NCBI GenBank assembly: GCA_026396355.1
Contig: JAPLWY010000111.1
Coordinates: 10,478-19,707, forward strand
Origin: Microcaldota archaeon
GTDB lineage: Archaea; Micrarchaeota; Micrarchaeia; Anstonellales; Anstonellaceae
DNA: 9,230 nucleotides
Direction of reading: 5' to 3'
Below, in pieces: positions 7,197 to 9,230 of the stretch. A program made the position numbers and the translations under genes. Positions within the stretch are counted from its first letter, which is position 1. Each line of letters opens with the position of its first letter. Under the pieces are notes generated by a model, which was not told the DNA's origin, ran no database searches, and saw only the letters and a program-made list of their open reading frames with translations.

Positions 7197-7269
7197 TTGC
7201 AGCAAGCGCTTTTTTGGGAAGGAAACCTGCATCTGAAAATTAGCGCGAGATTTGTTTCCATCCCCTATC

Positions 7270-8703
7270 TTAGAGCAATTTAACGTCATCTATTCTTTCA
7301 ACCCTGAGAGTCCCGAAAGGAAGGCTTTCGTCAACCTCAAGCACGAATTTTCCGCGCATTATTGCGCTGTCTTTCGTGTCAAGCTTTTCTGGCAGCAAAG
7401 CCAGCCGTTTTTCCTTCATGAACTGGGTGCCGGAAAGCCCGAGCATGCCTTTTTCAGTGAAAAAGCCGTGCAAGTGGCCGCGGAATGTCCCTTGACCGCA
7501 GAATCCGAATGTAGAGTCCCCGTCGCCAGCAGTCTTCCTGCTGGGAGACTTGCCAATTTCCACAATGCCTATTGAGGATGTTTTCTTAATTGGCATGCAC
7601 TCAAAGGTACTTTTCACCTCTGGCTCGCCCAAGTAAATGTTTTTCGGGTCAATTATGAAAAGAGATACGTCCTGTTTGTGATTCGCAAAAAAATTCGAGT
7701 CAGCAGTATACAACAGGGAATTGTGGACTTGCTTTCTCACCCCTACAACGTCAAACCCGACCGCAATCGTACGCGGGTCGTTTATTGCTTTTTCATACAG
7801 GGATTTGAGGCGCTTAGTTTGAGGGTTCAACTCCAACCCGGCAATCGCGTGGCCGAGTTTTTCCGGGAACTCGTCCAGCCTTGCCTGTGTCCTGCTGTCA
7901 AGGCCAGCGAGCAATGGGCTGGAAAATACCGCCACCTGCAGTGCGAGCTTCTGCATCTTGCCATCAAGAATAGCGCCAGCCCATTCGATATAATAGGCGC
8001 CGTACTTGCCAAGCATGCTGACGCTTTCCGCCACCGAGCCCAGCAGCTCCATTGCGGCTGAGGAATACCTGTTCATGAAATCCGTGCCTTCATTGGAACC
8101 AAGCTCCACGGGATGGGGCTGCGGGTATTCTTTTTCGAGCGCATGGATTGAACTATTGGAAATGATAGGCTCGCCCATCGAATCCTTGCCATAAAACGCA
8201 TAATAATTGCCTTTGCCATCCACTGCCGCCTTTGGATGCCCATATACCCACTGGAGCACCGCGGTGTACGCTATGCCGCCGATTATTGGGGCATAGAACG
8301 TCTTTTCGCCGAATGCCACATCCGTTCCAAAGACATTGATTGTTTGTTTGCCCAATTTCATTTCCATTCCGCCGAACTGCTGGAAGATGGCGCCGTCCGC
8401 TGTTTGGTCGGATGCCCCGACATTGCGATAACACAAAAACAAGCCATCCAAGCCGGCGGACTGCAGCATGAATTCCGTGTTGCCTATCCCTGCGCCGCGC
8501 GGAATCCCGTTGTTCCTTATCACAGTCACTGGAGGATAAAATGGATTTGCTTCCTTGAGAAAAAGCGAGTTTTCGTGCTGCAGGCTCGCAAAATCATTAA
8601 TCTTGCACCTGACCAGCCGCATCGGCAGCATAACAAAACCGCACTTTTCCAGCTTTTCGCGGTGCGCTGCGTATTCCGAATATTTCGTATGCAAAAGCGC
8701 CAT
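7270..8703 (-). CDS. Hypothetical protein, 477 aa, unknown family
   Basis: I do not recognise this protein. It starts at the ATG complementary to 8701-8703 and stops with TAA at 7270-7272. No signal peptide or convincing membrane helix is seen; residues 135-155 (TFYAPIIGGIAYTAVLQWVYG) are only mildly hydrophobic. The N-terminal 130 residues contain RGAGIGNTEFMLQSAGLDGLFLCYR. Residues 210-310 look helical (MELLGSVAESVSMLGKYG, LDSRTQARLDEFPEKLGHAI). From about 315 the pattern turns beta-like, with SLFIIDPKNIYLGEP (347-361) and GHLHGFFTEKGMLGLS (409-424); the latter resembles residues 112-127 of the neighbouring 220-aa protein. I infer a multidomain cytoplasmic protein with a C-terminal domain shared by the two. 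A long uninterrupted frame with its own upstream promoter signals supports a real gene. Function is unknown. Confidence 0.75.
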   Translation of the reverse strand: MALLHTKYSEYAAHREKLEKCGFVMLPMRLVRCKINDFASLQHENSLFLKEANPFYPPVTVIRNNGIPRGAGIGNTEFMLQSAGLDGLFLCYRNVGASDQTADGAIFQQFGGMEMKLGKQTINVFGTDVAFGEKTFYAPIIGGIAYTAVLQWVYGHPKAAVDGKGNYYAFYGKDSMGEPIISNSSIHALEKEYPQPHPVELGSNEGTDFMNRYSSAAMELLGSVAESVSMLGKYGAYYIEWAGAILDGKMQKLALQVAVFSSPLLAGLDSRTQARLDEFPEKLGHAIAGLELNPQTKRLKSLYEKAINDPRTIAVGFDVVGVRKQVHNSLLYTADSNFFANHKQDVSLFIIDPKNIYLGEPEVKSTFECMPIKKTSSIGIVEIGKSPSRKTAGDGDSTFGFCGQGTFRGHLHGFFTEKGMLGLSGTQFMKEKRLALLPEKLDTKDSAIMRGKFVLEVDESLPFGTLRVERIDDVKLL

Positions 8704-8716
8704 TCTCCAACCTGCC

Positions 8717-8740
8717 TAACACACTTGAATAATTGTGTTA
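8717..8740. promoter_or_regulatory. Operator-like dyad before the 477-aa gene
   Basis: TAACACA (8717-8723) and TGTGTTA (8734-8740) are perfect 7-bp inverted arms with 10 nt between them. On the minus strand the dyad spans the start expected from the TATA element at 8758-8768 and ends 14 nt before the gene's ATG. That position suits a dimeric repressor site, or a hairpin at the 5' end of the mRNA. Confidence 0.4.
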
Positions 8741-8757
8741 AAATGTAAATAAACGAG

Positions 8758-8768
8758 TTTATAAATAT
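8758..8768 (-). promoter_or_regulatory. TATA box for the 477-aa gene
   Basis: Read on the minus strand this is ATATTTATAAA, close to the archaeal TATA consensus. It lies about 60 nt upstream of the ATG and predicts a start near 8737 with a leader of about 33 nt. The core TTTATAAA is self-complementary, so rightward use is also possible. Confidence 0.5.
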
Positions 8769-8828
8769 GCGTTTTAACAGGCAGCGACCAGGGGCGCTTT
8801 CGCGCGCTTGGAAAAACGTGTAATGGGC

Positions 8829-8846
8829 ATACCTATATAAAGGTAT
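8829..8846 (+). promoter_or_regulatory. TATA box embedded in an inverted repeat, probable gyrB promoter
   Basis: TATATAAA is centred in a dyad formed by ATACCT (8829-8834) and AGGTAT (8841-8846) around ATATAA. A dimeric repressor bound here would block TBP directly. Transcription would begin near 8862, leaving a gyrB leader of about 140 nt. Confidence 0.45.
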
Positions 8847-8861
8847 TTTGGGATAATAATA

Positions 8862-9000
8862 GTGCCGTTTTTACGACGTGAAACGCGCTTGGCGGCGCGC
8901 GGCAAAAATGCTTGAAAAACTAGTGGGAAATTTGGCTTGGAATTGAACTGCATTTAGCCTGGAAAATGGCTGTTGAAATTGGCAAAAATTAGTGGTATTG
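8862..9000 (+). promoter_or_regulatory. Putative long gyrB 5' leader
   Basis: If the TATA box at 8834-8841 serves gyrB, about 140 nt are transcribed before the ATG. The leader contains a GC-rich hairpin, CGCGC (8884-8888) with GCGCG (8895-8899) over a 6-nt loop. It also contains a 12-codon open frame starting at ATG 8908 (MLEKLVGNLAWN). No Shine-Dalgarno sequence precedes the gyrB ATG. I see no tRNA or C/D-box pattern. A weaker promoter closer to gyrB cannot be excluded. Confidence 0.25.
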
Positions 9001-9230
9001 ATGGCTGACAAGGATGCTCAAGTTGCGGATGGCGCGGGCGAATACACTGCAAAGTCCATACAGGTAATGGAAGGGCTCGAAGCAGTGCGCAAGCGCCCTG
9101 CAATGTACATTGGCGACATCAATGTAAAGGGACTTCATCACCTTGTTTACGAGGTAGTTGACAACTCTATTGATGAGGCACTTGCCGGCTATTGCAACCG
9201 GATTGAGGTGACCATCCTTGAAGACAACTC
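9001..9230 (+). CDS. gyrB: DNA gyrase subunit B, N-terminal part (3' partial)
   Basis: ATPase subunit of the A2B2 type II topoisomerase that introduces negative supercoils into DNA. The 76 visible codons cover the start of the GHKL ATPase domain. Residues 15-38 (YTAKSIQVMEGLEAVRKRP, then AMYIG) are the family N-terminal signature. EVVDNSIDEALAG (51-63) is the N1 box, with Glu51 as the likely catalytic base, Asn55 as the Mg2+ ligand and Asp58 conserved. The first 14 residues are a short acidic extension (MADKDAQVADGAGE). ATG 9001 is the start because an in-frame TAG lies at 8989-8991 and no better start follows. The related ParE and TopoVI-B subunits are less likely: the KRPAMYIG block excludes TopoVI-B, while ParE cannot be excluded on this length alone. 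The gene runs off the window. Confidence 0.9.
   Translation, partial: MADKDAQVADGAGEYTAKSIQVMEGLEAVRKRPAMYIGDINVKGLHHLVYEVVDNSIDEALAGYCNRIEVTILEDN

Larger units (their letters stand above)
7111..7215 (+). ncRNA. Speculative small RNA with two tandem hairpins
   Basis: The TATA-like TTTTTAAT at 7083-7090 predicts rightward transcription from about 7111. The transcript would contain two perfect hairpins (7145-7168 and 7171-7196) and reach a T6 run at 7210-7215, the type of signal at which archaeal polymerase terminates. The ATG at 7111 opens only nine codons. This is inference from arrangement alone. The T-run and part of the sequence derive from a transporter-gene tail, so the layout may be fortuitous. 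Confidence 0.2.
7117..7243 (+). pseudogene. Duplicated, interrupted 3' tail of the urea-transporter gene
   Basis: Bases 7117-7142 repeat 6279-6304 exactly and encode the transporter's FAAWIVI. After a 56-nt interruption (7143-7198) the same kind of tail resumes: codons from 7199 read AASAFLGRKPASEN with an in-frame TAG at 7241-7243. The intact gene has AAGAFFAKK and a stop at the corresponding place. No transporter sequence precedes 7117. This is either a remnant of a second transporter gene or the original 3' end of the gene, displaced by an insertion that supplied a substitute tail. Confidence 0.65.

Noticed and set aside
7678..8748. Plus-strand open frames opposite the 477-aa gene (7678-8061 and 8236-8748)
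   Set aside because: The minus-strand frame is far longer, has a TATA box and start in the right place, and reads as ordinary protein; the plus-strand frames do not.
8803..8892. Nine-base word CGCGCTTGG repeated at 8803-8811 and 8884-8892
   Set aside because: It is short and GC-rich in a region with many CGCG runs; chance is a sufficient explanation.
8862..9000. tRNA or C/D-box sRNA gene in the gap before gyrB
   Set aside because: No cloverleaf arms, TTCRA-type loop or paired C and D boxes could be found.

Overview
The window looks archaeal, possibly a DPANN-type or other small-genome lineage; the lineage guess is inference. Genes are preceded by TATA-like boxes (TTTTTAAT, TTTATAAA, TATATAAA). 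One box sits about 25 nt upstream of a start codon, the spacing of leaderless archaeal transcripts. Clear Shine-Dalgarno sequences are scarce, and an intein sits in a long-form cobalamin-dependent ribonucleotide reductase. None of these genes is exclusive to archaea.

Positions 1-4383 hold nrdJ, the class II ribonucleotide reductase, cut by the left edge of the window. A 363-residue intein with a LAGLIDADG homing endonuclease (568-1656) interrupts it directly in front of a catalytic cysteine. The 3' part of nrdJ is broken twice. About 77 nt appear to be missing at ~3500, shifting frame 1 to frame 2. About one base appears to be missing at ~4220-4250, shifting back to frame 1, where the C-terminal zinc ribbon is encoded to the stop at 4383. 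Either the gene is decaying or the assembly has two errors.

Positions 4468-6334 form a probable two-gene plus-strand unit: a CNNM/CorB-type membrane protein with a CBS pair, then a urea-transporter family channel 19 nt downstream. No urease gene is visible.

Positions 6389-8703 hold two minus-strand genes that I do not recognise (220 and 477 codons). They share a short motif around T-E-K-G. Between them, on the plus strand, lies a duplicated and diverged 3' tail of the urea-transporter gene. It starts with an exact 26-bp repeat and is split by 56 bp containing two perfect tandem hairpins. The smaller unknown gene is therefore bracketed by 26-bp direct repeats, like a small inserted cassette. 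The hairpin segment also has a TATA-like box before it and a T6 run after it, so it could be a small RNA gene.

Positions 8704-9000 are a divergent promoter region with two dyads, one overlapping a TATA box. Positions 9001-9230 are the start of gyrB (DNA gyrase subunit B), cut by the right edge.

No CRISPR array, tRNA, rRNA, transposase or integrase was seen. The best candidates for something undescribed are the two unknown minus-strand proteins and the repeat/hairpin segment between them.
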